Below, one piece after another: positions 23,701 to 36,190 of a stretch of 64,000 nucleotides of DNA. Each line of letters starts with the position of its first letter. Within the stretch, counting starts at the first letter, position 1. The stretch spans positions 9,293,001-9,357,000 of the forward strand of contig OX422220.1 of the NCBI GenBank assembly GCA_949130495.1, given 5' to 3'. Source of the stretch: Sambucus nigra. Taxonomy: Eukaryota; Streptophyta; Magnoliopsida; Dipsacales; Adoxaceae. Below the pieces are notes generated by a model, which searched no databases, was not told the DNA's origin, and saw only the letters and a program-made list of their open reading frames with translations. Position numbers and translations under genes: made by a program.

Positions 23701-26589
23701 AAAATAGCCCAGAACGGCCCTGTGGGAGGCACCAACACCTCCCACGGGACTAATGTAAGTTTTAGGAACTGACCACGCCGCCGCGGGTCTCCCGATTTGA
23801 AAATATGATGATAATTTACATATTTCTAGACTTAGGCTTAAAACCATAGCGTTAGAGGGTGAAAACCCAAAACAGCCCCCGAACGGCCCCGCGGGTGGCG
23901 TCAACACCTCCCACGACACAAATGTAACTCGTAGGAACTAACCACGCAGCCGCGGGTCTCCCGTATTGAGAATACGAAGATAATTTACATATTTCTAGAC
24001 TTAGGCTTAAAAATATAGAGTTAGAGGGTAGAAACTCAAGACTGGCCTCGAACGCTCCGTGGGTGGCACCAATACCTCCCACGGGACCAATGTAACTCTT
24101 AGGAACTGACCACGCAGCCGCAGGACTCCCGGTTTGAGAATACGATGATAATTTGTATATTTATAGACTTAGGCTTAAAAACATAGCGTTAGAGGGTGAA
24201 AATCAAAACAGCCCCGAATGGCCCTGTGGGAGGCACCAACACCTCCCACGGGACCAATGTAACTCGTAGGAACTAACCACGCAGTCGTGGGTCTCCCGAT
24301 TTGAGAATACGTCGATAATTTGCATATTTCTAGACTTAGGCTTAAAAACATGGCGTTAGAGGGTGCAAACACAAAACAGCCTCCAAAAGGCCCCGTGGGT
24401 GGCACCAACACCTCCCACGGGACCAATGTAACTCGTAGGAACTGACCACGCAGCCGCGGGACTCCCCGTTTGAGAATACGACGATAATTTGCATATTTAT
24501 AGACTTTGGCTTAAAAACATTGGAGTTAGAGGATAAAAACCCAAAACAGCCCCGAACGGCCCTGTGGGAGGCACCAACACCTCCCACGAGACCAATGTAA
24601 CTCGTAGGAACTCACCACGCAGCCGCGGGACTCCCGATTTGAGAATACATCGATAATTTGCATATTTCTAAACTTAGGCTTAAAAACATGGTGTTAGAGG
24701 GTGAGAACCAAAAACTGCCCCCGAACGGCCCCGTCGGAGGCACCAACACCTCCCACGGGACCAATGTAACTTGTAGGAACTGACCACGCAGCCTTGGGTA
24801 TCCTGGTTTGAGAATAAGATGATAAATTGCATATTTCTAGACTTAGAATTAAAAACATATTTTTAGAGGGTGAAAATCCAAAACATCACCCGAACGACCC
24901 CGTGGCTAGCACCAACACCTCCCACTGGACCAATATAAGTCGTAGGAACTAACCACGCAGCCGCGAGACTCCCGGTTTGAGAATATGATGGTAATTTACA
25001 TATTTTTAGACTTAGGTATAACATGGCGTTAGTGGGAGAAAACCCTAACCAACCCCCTAGAGGCCTCGTGGGAGGCACCAACACGTCCCACGGGACCAAT
25101 GCAACTCGTAGGAACTGACCAAGCAGCTGTGGGACTCCCGATTTGAGAATACGATGATAATTTGCATATTTCTAGACTTAATCTTAAAAACACAGCGTTA
25201 GAGGGTGAAAACCCAAAACTTCCCCAGAACGGCCCCGTGGGTGGCACCAACACCTCCCACGAGACCAATGTAACTCGTAGGAACTGACCACGCAGCCACG
25301 GGACTCCCAGTTTGAGAATACGATGATAATTTGCATATTTCTAGACTTAGGCTTAAAAACATGGCTTTAGAGGGTGAAAACCCAAAACAGCCCCCGAACG
25401 GCCCCGTGGGTGGCACCAACACCTCCCAAGAGAGAAATGCAACTCGTACGAATTGACCACGCAGCCGCAGGACTCCCTGTTTGAGAATACGACGATAATT
25501 TGCATATTTCTAGACTTAGGCTTAAAAACATGGCGTTAGAGGGTGAAAACTCAAAACAGCCCCTGAACGGCCCCGTGGTGGCACCAACACCTTCCACGGG
25601 ACCAATGTAACTCGTAGGAACTGACCATGCAGCCGCGGCACTCCCTATTTGAGAACATGAAAATAATTTGCATATTTCTAGACTTAGGCTAAAAAACATG
25701 GCGTTAGAGGGTGAAAACCCAAAACAGCCCCTAAACGGCCCCGTGGGTGGCACCAACACCTCCCATGGGACCAATGTAACTCGTAAAAAATGACCATGTA
25801 GCCGCGGGACTACCGATTTGAGAATACGATCATAATTTTCATATTTCTAGACTTAGGCTTAAAAACATGGCGTTAAAGGAAAAAAACCCAAAATAACCCC
25901 CGAACGGCCCCGTGGGAGGGACCAGCACCTCCCACGGGACCAATGTTACTCATAGGAACTGACCACGCCGCCGCGGGTCTCCCAGTTTGAGAATACGACG
26001 ATATTTTGCAGATTTTTAGACTTAGGCTTAAAAACATGGCGTTAGAGGGTGAAAACCCAAAACAACCCCTGAACGACTCCGTGGGTGGCACCAACACCTC
26101 CCACGGCACCAATGTAACTCGTAGGAACTGACCACACATTGGCAGGACTCCCGGTGTGACAATACGACGGTAATTTGCATATTTCTAGACTTAGGTGTAA
26201 CATGGCGTTAGTGGGAGAAAACTCGAAACAGTCTCCGAATGGCCCCGCAGGAGGCACCAACCCCTCTCATGAAAATAATGTAACTCGTAGGAACCGACCA
26301 CGCAACTGTGGGACTACCGATTTGAGAATACAATGATAATTTGCATATTTCTAGACTTAGGATTAAAAATATAGCGTTAGAGGGTGAAAACCCAAAACTG
26401 CACCCAAACGGCCCCGTGGGAGGCACCAACACTTCCCACGGAACCAATCTAACTGTAGGAACTCACCACGCAGCCACGGGTCTCCCGATTTGAGAATACG
26501 TTGATAATTTGAATATCTCTAGACTTAGGCTTAAAAACATGGCGTTAGAGGGTGAAAACCCAAAATAGCCCCCGAAGGGCCCCGTGGGA

Positions 26590-26615
26590 GGCACCAACAC
26601 CGCAGCGGGTCTCTC
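26590..26615 (+). repeat. Truncated monomer junction
   Basis: GGCACCAACAC joins directly to CGCAGCGGGTCTCTCGG. The right stem of the dyad and the AATGTAACTCGTAGGAAC segment are missing, roughly 40 bp. Confidence 0.82.
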
Positions 26616-28185
26616 GGTTTGAGAATACGATGATAATTTGCATATTTCTAGACTTAGGATTAAAACCGTAGCATTAGAGGGTGAAAACCCAAAACAACCC
26701 CCGAACGGCCCCGTGGGTCGCACCAACACCTCCTGCGACACCAATGTAACTCGTAGGAACTGACCACGCTACCGCGGGTCTACCGGTTTGAGAATACGAC
26801 GATAATTTACATATGTCTAGACTTAGGCTTAAAAACATGACGTTAGAGGGTGAAAACCAAAGACTGCCCTCGAAAGGCCCTGTGGGTGGCACGAATACCT
26901 CCCACAGGACCAATGTAAATCTTAGGAACTGACCACGCAGCCGCGAGACTCCGGGTATGAGAATACGACGATAATTTGTATATTTCTAGACTTAGGCATA
27001 AAAACATGGCGTTAGAGGGTGAAAACCCAAAATAGCCCCGAACGGCCCTGTGGGAGGCAGCAACACCTCCCACAGGACCAAAGTAACTCGTAGGAACTGA
27101 CCACGCAGCCGTGGGTCTCCCGGTTTGAGAATACATCGATAATTTGCATATTTCTAGACTGAGGCTTAAAAACATGGCTTTAGAGGGTGAAAACTCAAAA
27201 CTGCCATCAAACGGCCCCGTGGGTGGCACCATCACCTCCCACGGGACCAATGTAACTCCTAGGAATTGACCACGCAGCCACGGGGCTCCCTGTTTGAGAA
27301 TACAACGATAATTTGTATATTTGTAGACTTAGGCTTAAAAACATTGCGTTAGAGGGTAAAAACCCAAAACAGCCCTCGAACGGCCCCGTGGGAGGCACCA
27401 ACACCTCCCACGGGACCAATGTAACTTTTAGGAACTGACCACGCAGCCGCGGGTCTCTCGGTTTGAGAATAAGACGATAATTTGCATATTTATAGACTTA
27501 TGCTTAAAAACATATTATTAGAGGGTGAAAATCCAAAAGATCACCCGAACGGCCCCGTGGGTGGCACCAACACCTCCCACAGGACCAATATATGTCGTTG
27601 GAACTGACCACGCAGCCGCGAGACTCTCGGTTTGAGAATATGAGGGTAATTAACATATTTTTAGACTTAGGCATAACATGGCGTTAGTGGGGGAAATCCC
27701 AAAACAGCCCTCGAATGGCTCCGTGGGAGACACCAACATCTCCCACGGGACCGATTTAACTCGTAGGACCTGACCACGCAGCCGCGGGACTCACGATATG
27801 AGAATACGACGATAATTTGCATATTTCTAGACTTAGGCTTAAAAACATGGCTTTAGAGGGTGAAAACCCAAAATAGCCACTGAACGGCCCCGTGGGTGGT
27901 ACCAACACCTCCCAAGGGATAAATATAACTCATAAGAACTGACCACGCAGCCGCGGGACTCCCAGTTTGAAGAATACGATGGTAATTTACATATTTCTAG
28001 AGGCACGCTTAAAAATATGGCGTTAGAGGATAAAAACCCAAAATAGCCTCGAACGGCCCCGTGGGAGGCACCAACACCTACCACGAGACCAATGTAACTC
28101 GTAGGAACTCACCACGCAGACGCTGGTCTCCCGGTTTGAGAATAAGATGATAATTTGCATATTTCTAGACTTTGGCTTAAAAACA

Positions 28186-28990
28186 TATTTTTAGAGGGTG
28201 AAAATCCCAAGCATCACCCGAATGGCCCCGTGGGTGGCACCAACAAGTCCCATAGGACCAATATAAGTCGTAGGAACTGACCACGCAGCCGTGAGACTCC
28301 CGGTTTGAGAATATGACGGTAACTTACATATTTTTAGACTTAGGTATAACATGGCGTGAGTGGGAGAAAACCCCAAACAGCTCCCGAACGGCCTCGTGGG
28401 AGGCACAAACACGTCCCACGGGACCAATGCAACTCGTAGGAACTGACCAAGCAGCTGCGGGACTCCCGATTTGAGAATACGATGATAATTTGCATATTTC
28501 TATACTTAGGATTAAAAACATAGCGTTAGAAGGTGGAAACCCAAAACTTCCCCTGAACGGCCCCGTGGGAGGCACCAACATTTCCCACGGGACCAATGTA
28601 ACTCGTAGGAACTCACCTGTAGCCACGGGTCTCCCAGTTTGAGAGTACATCGATAATTTGCATATTTCTAGACTTACGCTTAAAACTATGGCGTTAGAGG
28701 GTGAAAACCCCAAACCGCTCCCGAACGCCCCCCTAGGAGGCACTAACACGTCCCACGGGACCAATGTAACTCGTAGGAACTAGTCACGCAGCCGTGGGTC
28801 TACCAGTTTGAGAATACGTCGATAATTTGCATATTTCTAGACTTAGGCTTAAAAATATGGCGTTAGAGGGTGAAAACCCAAAACAACCCCCGAACGGCCC
28901 CGTGGGAGGCACCAATACCTCCCACATGACCAATGTAACTCCTAGGAATTCACCACGCAGCCGCGGGTCTCTCGGTTTGAGAATACATCG
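28186..28990 (+). repeat. Satellite segment duplicated about 8.9 kb downstream
   Basis: This segment matches about 37100-37910: the B-type monomers at 28344 and 37259 are 8,915 bp apart. Shared rare features include CCCCTAGGAGGCAC (near 28733 and 37646), TGTAACTCCTAGGAATTCACC and TACCTCCCACATGACC. The part up to the CCTAGGAGG marker also matches about 39287-39910. Confidence 0.75.
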
Positions 28991-30149
28991 ATAATTTGCA
29001 TATTTCTAGACTGAGGATTAAAAACATGGCGTTAGAGGGTGAAAACCCAAAACAGCCCCCGAACGGCTCTGTGGGAGGCACCAACACCTCCCACGGGACA
29101 AATGTAACTCGTAGGAACTCACCACACAGCCGAGGGTCTCTCAATTTGAGAATATATCGATAATTTGCATATTTCTAGACTTAGGATTAAAAACATGGCG
29201 TTAGAGGGTGAAAACCCAAAACAACCCCTGAACGGCCCCGTGGTAGGTACCAACATCTCCCACGGGACCAATGTAACTTGTAGGAACTGACCACGTAGCC
29301 GCGGGTCTCCCAATTTGAGAATAAGACGATAATTTGCACATTTCTAGACTTAGGCTTAAAAACATATTTTTAGAGGGTGAAAATCCAAAACATCACCCGA
29401 ACGGCCCCGTGGGTGGCACCAACACCTCCACAGGACCAATATAAGTCTTGGGAACTGACCACACAGTCGCGAGACTCCCTGTTTGAGAATATGACGGTAA
29501 ATGTACATATTTTTAGACTTAGGTATAACATGGCGTTAGTGAGAGAAAACCCGAAACAGCCCCCGAACGGCCTCGTGGGAAGCACCGACACGTCCTACGG
29601 GACTAATGCAACTCGTAGGAACTAACCACGCAGCTGCGGGACTCCCAATTTTTGAATACGCTGATAATTTGCATATTTCTAAACTTAGTCTTAAAAACAT
29701 AGCGTTAGAGGGTGAAATCCGAAAACTTCCCTCGAACGGCCCCGTGGGTGGCACCAATACCTCTCACGAGACCAATGTGACTTGTAGGAACTGACCATGC
29801 AGCCGTGGGTCGCCCCGTTTAAGAATACGATGATAATTTTCATATTTGTAGACTTAGGCTTAAAAACATGCCTTTAGAGGATAAAAACCGAAAACAACCC
29901 TCGAACGGCACCATGGGAGGCACCAACACCTCCCATGGGACCAATGTAACTCGTCGGAAATCACCACGCATCCGCGGGTCTCCCAATTTGAGAATACATT
30001 GATAATTGGCATATTTCTAGACTTAGGCTTAAAAACATGGCATTAGAGGGTGAAAACCCAAAACCGCTCCCGAACGGCCCCGTGGGAGGCACCAACACCT
30101 CCCACGGGTCCAATGTAACTTGTAGTAACTGACCACGCAGCCGCGGGTC

Positions 30150-33100
30150 TCCCGATTTTAGAATAAGATGATAATTTGCATATTTCTAGACTTAGGCTTA
30201 AAAACATATTATTAGAGGGTGAAAATCCAAAACATCACCCGAATGGCCCCGTGGGTGGCACCAACACCTCCCACAGGACCAATATAAGTCGTAGGAACTG
30301 ACCATGCAGCCGCGAGACTCTCGGTTTGAGAATATGAGGGTAATTAACATATTTTTAGACTTAGGCGTAACATGGCAGTAGTGGGGGAAATACAAAAATA
30401 GCTCCCGAACGACTCCGTGGGAGACACCAACATCTCCCACGTGACCGATTTAACTCGTAGGAACTGACCACGCAGCCGCGGGTCTCCCAGTTTGAGAATA
30501 CGACGGTAATTTGCATATTTCTAGACGTAGGCTTAAAAATATGTCGTTAGAGGATAAAAACCCATAACAGCCCCTAACGGCCCCGTGGGAGGCACCAACA
30601 CCTCCCACGAGACCAATGTAACTCGTAGGAACTCACCACGTAGTCGCGGGTCTCCCAGTTTGAGTATAAGACGATAATTTGCATATTTCTAGACTTAGGT
30701 ATAACATGGAATTAGTGGGAGAAAACCCAAAACAGCCCCCGAACGGCCTCGTGGGAGGCACCAACACGTCCCACGGGACCATTGCAACTTGTAGGAACTG
30801 ACCAAGCAGCTGCGGGACTCCAGAGTCGAGAATACGATGATAATTTGCATATTTCAATACTTAGGCTAAAAAACATAGTGTTAGAGGGTGAAAACCTAAA
30901 ACTGCCCCCGAACGGCCCCGTGGGTGGCACCAACACCTCCCACGAGACAAATGTAACTCGTAGGAACTGACCATGCAGCCACGGGTCTCCCGGTTTGAGA
31001 ATACGACGATAATTTGCATATTTCTAGACATAGGCTTAAAACCATAGCGTTAGAGGGTGAAAACCCAAAACAGCCCCCGAACGGCCCCGTAGGAGGCACC
31101 AACATTTCCCACGGGACCAATGTAACTCGTAGGAACTCACCATGCAGCTACGAGTCTCCCGGTTTGAGAATACATCGATAATTTGCATATTTCTAGACTT
31201 AGGCTTAAAAACGTGGCGTTAGAGGGAGAAAACCCAAAATAGCCCCCGAACGACCCCGTGGGAGGCACCAACACCTCCCACGGGACTAATGTAAGTGGTA
31301 GGAATTGACCATGCTGCCGCGGTTCTCCCGATTTGAGAATACAATGATAATTTGCATATTTCTAAAATTAGGCTTAAAAACATGGCGTTAGAGGGTGAAA
31401 ACCCAAAACAGCCCCCGAACGGCCCCGTGGGAGGCACCAACACCTCCCACGGGACGAATGTAACTCGTAGGAACTCACCACGCAGCCGCGGGTCTCCTGG
31501 TTTGAGAATACATCGATAATTTGCATATTTGTAGACTTAGGCTTAAAAACATGGCTTTAGAGGGTAAAAACCCAAAACAACCCTCGAACAGCCCCGTGGG
31601 AGGCACCTACACCTCCCACGGGACCAATGTAACTTGTAGGAACTGACCACATAGCCGCGGGTCTTCCGATTTGAGAATAAGACGATAATTTGCATATTTC
31701 TAGACTTAGGCTTAAAAATATGGCGTTAGAGGGTGAAAGCCCAAAAGATCTCCCGAACGGCCCCTTGGGAGGCACCAACACCTCCCACGGGTCCAATGTA
31801 ACTTGTAGGAACTCACCACGCAGCTGCGGGTCTCCCGATTTTAGAATAAGATGATAATTTGCATATTTCTAGACTTAGGCTTAAAAACATATTATTAGAG
31901 GGTGAAAATCCAAAACATCACCCGAACGGCCCCGTGGGTGGCACCAACACCTCCCACAGGACCAATATAAGTCGTAGGAACTGACCATGCAACCGCGAGA
32001 CTCTCGGTTTGATAATATGAGGGTAATTAACATATTTTTAGACATAGGCGTAACATGGCGTTAGTGAGGGAAATCCCAAAATAGCCCTCGAACGACTCCG
32101 TGGGAGACACCAACATCTCCCACGTGACCGATTTAACTCGTAGGAACTGACCACGCAGCCGCGGGTCTCCCAGTTTGAGAATACGACGATAATTTGCATA
32201 TTTCTAGATGTAGGCTTAAAAATATGGCGTTAGAGGATAAAAACCCATAACAGCCCCGAACGGCCCCGTGGGAGGCACCAACACCTCCCACGAGACCAAT
32301 GTAACTCGTAGGAACTCACCACGTAGTCGCGGGTCTCCCAGTTTGAGTATAAGACGATAATTTGCATATTTCTAGACTTAGGCATAACATGGAATTAGTG
32401 GGAGAAAACCCAAAACAGCGCCCGAACGGCCTCGTGGGAGGCACCAACACGTCCCACGGGACCATTGCAACTTGTAGGAACTGACCAAGCAGCTGCAGGA
32501 CTCCAGAGTCGAGAATACGATGATAATTTGCATATTTCAATACTTAGGCTAAAAAACATAGTGTTACAGGGTGAAAACCTAAAACTGCCCCCGAACGGCA
32601 CCGTGGGTGGCACCAACACCTCCCACGAGACCAATGTAACTCGTAGGAACTGACCACGCAGCCACGGGTCTCCCGGTTTGAGAATACGATGATAATTTGC
32701 ATATTTCTAGACATAGGCTTAAAACCGTAGCGTTAGAGGGTGAAAACCCAAAACAGCCCCCGAACAGCCCCGTGGGAGGCACCAACATTTCCCACGGGAC
32801 CAATGTAACTCGTAGGAACTCACCACGCAGCTACGGGTCTCCTGGTTTGAGAATACATCGATAATTTGCATATTTCTAGACTTAGGCTTAAAAACGTGGC
32901 GTTAGAGGGTGAAAACCCAAAATAGCCCCCGAACGGCCCCGTGGGAGGCACCAACACCTCCCACGGGACTAATGTAAGTGGTAGGAATTGACCATGCCGC
33001 CGCGGTTCTCCCGATTTAAGAATACAATGATAATTTGCATATTTCTAAAATAAGGCTTAAAAACATGGCGTTAGAAGGTGAAAACCCAAAACAGCCCCCG

Positions 33101-33390
33101 AACGGCCCCGTGGGAGGCACCAACACCTCCCACGGGACGAATGTAACTCGTAGGAACTCACCACGCAGCCGCGGGTCTCCCGATTTGAGAATACATCGAT
33201 AGTTTGCATATTTGTAGACTTAGGCTTAAAAACATGGCTTTAGAGGGTGAAAACCCAAAACAGCCCCCGAATGGCCCCGTGGGAGGCACCAACACCTCCC
33301 AAGGGACCAATGTAACTTATAGGAACTGACCACGTAGCCGCGGGTCTTCCGGTTCGAGAATAAGACGATAATTTGCATATTTCTAGACTT
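30150..33390 (+). repeat. Ten-monomer tandem duplication (offset 1,683 bp)
   Basis: Two consecutive segments share rare variants at a constant 1,683-bp offset. Anchors are GAGTATAAG (30662 and 32345) and TCTAAAAT(T/A)AGGC (31361 and 33044). Other shared variants are CATGGAATTAGTGGG and CGGGACTCCAGAGTCGAG/CAGGACTCCAGAGTCGAG. The offset equals ten monomers minus a few bases. The first copy ends in an ordinary monomer where the second enters a C-type monomer, which helps place the breakpoint near 31700/33380. Confidence 0.85.
31424..31453. other. Example of the monomer's inverted repeat (11-bp stems, 8-nt spacer)
   Basis: CCCGTGGGAGG is followed by the spacer CACCAACA and then CCTCCCACGGG, a perfect dyad of 11+8+11 bases. 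The same dyad recurs across the array once per monomer. Where the monomer has GTGGGTGG in place of GTGGGAGG the stem has one mismatch. It could extrude as a cruciform or fold in a transcript; no function is shown by the sequence. Confidence 0.93.
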
Positions 33391-34499
33391 AGGCTTAAAA
33401 ATATATTTTTAGAGGGTGAAAATCCAAGACATCACCCGAACGGTCCCGTGGGTGGCACCGACACCACCCACAGGACCAATATAAGTCATGGGAACTGACC
33501 ACACAGTCGCGAGACTCCCGGTTTGAGAATATGATGGTAATTTACATATTTTTAGACTTAGGTATAACATGGCTTTAGTGGGAGAACACCCGAAACGGCC
33601 CCGTGGGAGGCACCAACACGTCCCACGGGACCAATGCAACGCGTAGGAACTGACCAAGCAGCTGCGGGACTCCCAAATTGAGAATACGATGATAATTTGC
33701 ATATTTCTATACTTAGGCTTAAAAACATAGCGTTAGAGGGTGAAATCCCAAAACTGCCCCCGAACGGCCCCGTGGGTGGCACCAACACCTCTCACGAGAT
33801 CAATGTAACTCGTAGGATCTTACCACGCAGCTGCGGGTCTCCCAGTTTGAGAATACGACGATAATTTGCATATTTCTAGACATAAGCTTAAAACCATAGC
33901 GATAGAGGGTGAAAACCCAAAACATCCCCCGAATGGCCCCGTAGCAGGCACCAACATTTCCCACGGGACAAATGTAACTCGTACGAACTCACCACGCAGC
34001 CACGGGTCTCCCAAATTGAGAATACCTCGATAATTTGAATATTACTAGAAGGCTTAAAAATATGGATTTAGAGGGTGAAAGCCCAAAATAGCCCCGAACG
34101 ACCCCGTGAGAGGCACAACCACCTCGCACGGGACTAATGTAAGTTGAAGGAACAGACCACGCCGCCGCGGTTCTCCCGGTTTGAGAATACGCCGATAATT
34201 TATATATTTCTAGACTTAGGCTTAAAAACATGGCGTTAGAGGGTGAAAACCCAAAACAGCCCCCAAACGGCCCTGTGGGTGGCACCAACACCTCCCACAT
34301 GACCAATGTAACTCGTAGGAATTCACCACGAAGCCGCGAGTCACCCGGTTTGAGAATACATCGATAATTTTCATATTTCTAGACTTAGGCTTAAAAATAT
34401 GGCGTTAGAGGGTGAAAACCCAAAACAGCCCCCGAACGGCCCCGTGGGAGGCACCAACACCTCCCACTGGACCAATGTAACTTAAAGGAACTGACCACG

Positions 34500-36190
34500 C
34501 AACCGCGGGTCTACCGGTTTGAGAGTACGACGATAATTAGCATATTTCTAGACTTAGGCTTAAAAACATAGCGTTAGAGGGTGAAAACCCGAAACTACCC
34601 CCGAACGGCCCCGTGGGTGGCACCAACACCTCCCACGGGACCAACGTAACTCGTAGGAACTAACCAAGTAGCCGCGGGTCTCCCGGTTTGAGAATACGAT
34701 GATAATTTGCATATTTCTAGACTTAGGCTTAAAAACATGACGTTAGAGGGTGAAAACCCAAAATAGCCCCCGACCGGCCCTATGGGAGGCACCAACACCT
34801 CCCGCGGGACTAATATAAGTTGTAGGAACTGACCACGCCGTCGCGGTTCTCCCGATTTGAGAATACGATGATAATTTTCCTATATCTAGACTTAGGCTTA
34901 AAAACATGGGTTTAGAGGGTGAAAACCCAAAACAACCTCCGAACGGCTCCGTGGGAGGCACCAACACCTCCCACATGACCAATGTAACTGGTAGGAATTC
35001 ACCACGTACCCGCGGGTCTCCCGATTTGAGAATACATCGATAATTTGCATATTTCTAGACTTAGACTTAAAAACATGGTGTTAGAGGGTGAAAACCCAAA
35101 AAAGTCCCTGAACGGCCCCGTGGGAGGCACCAACACCTCCCACGGGACCAATGTAACTTATAGGAACTGACCATGCAGCCGCGGGTCTACCGGTTTGAGA
35201 GTACGACGATAATTACCATATTTCTAGACTTAGGCTTAAAAACATAGCGTCAGAGGGTGAAAACTCGAAACTACCCCCGAACGGCCCCATTGGTGGCACC
35301 AACACCTCCCACGGGACCAATGTAACTCGTAGGAACTGACCAGGTAGCCGCGGGTCTCTCGGTTTGAGAATACGATGATAATTTGCATATTTCTAGACTT
35401 AGGCTTAAAAACATGGCGTTAGAGGGTGAAAACCCAAAATAGCCCCCGATCGGCCCCGTGGGAGGCACCAACACCTCCCACGGGACTAATGTATGTTGTA
35501 GGAACTGACCACGCCGCCGCGGTTCTCCTGGTTTGAGAATATGATGATAATTTGCATATTTCTAGACTTAGGCCTAAAAACATGGGTTTAGAGGGTGAAC
35601 ACCCAAAACAGCCCCCGAACGGCCCCGTGGGAGGCACCAACACCTACCACATGGCCAATGTAACTCGTAGGAATTCACCACGTAGCCGCGGTTCTCCCGG
35701 TTCGAGAATACATTGATAATTTGAATATTTCTAGACTTAGGCTTAAAAACATGGCGTTAGAAGGTGAAAACCCAAAACAACCCCCGAACGGCCCCGTGGG
35801 AGGCACCAACACCTCCTAGGGGACCAATGTAACTTATAGGAACTGACCATGCAGCCGCAGGTCTACCGGTTTGAGAGTACGATAATAATTTGCATATTTC
35901 CAGACTTAGGCTTAAAAACATAGCGTTAGAGGGTGAAAACCCAAAACTACCCCCGAACGGCCCCGTGGGTGGCACCAACACCTCCCACGGGACCAATGTA
36001 ACTCGTAGGAACTGACCACGTAGCCGCGGGTCTCTGGGTTTGAGAATACGGCGATAATTTGAATATCTCTTGACTTAGGCCTAAAAACATGGCGTTAGAG
36101 GTTGAAAACCCAAAATAGCCCCCGAACGGCCCTGTGGGAGGCATCAACACCTACCACAGGACAAATGTAAGTTGTAGGAAATGACCACCC
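34500..36190 (+). repeat. Three tandem copies of a four-monomer (676-bp) unit
   Basis: Three consecutive units start near 34500, 35176 and 35852. Each contains a TCTACCGGTTTGAGAGTACG monomer followed by one with AAACTACCCCCGAACGG. Corresponding positions (34595, 35271 and 35947) are exactly 676 bp apart both times, which is 4 x 169. Units 1 and 2 also share monomers carrying TAAGTTGTAGG or TATGTTGTAGG and CACATG(A/G)CCAATG. Confidence 0.85.
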
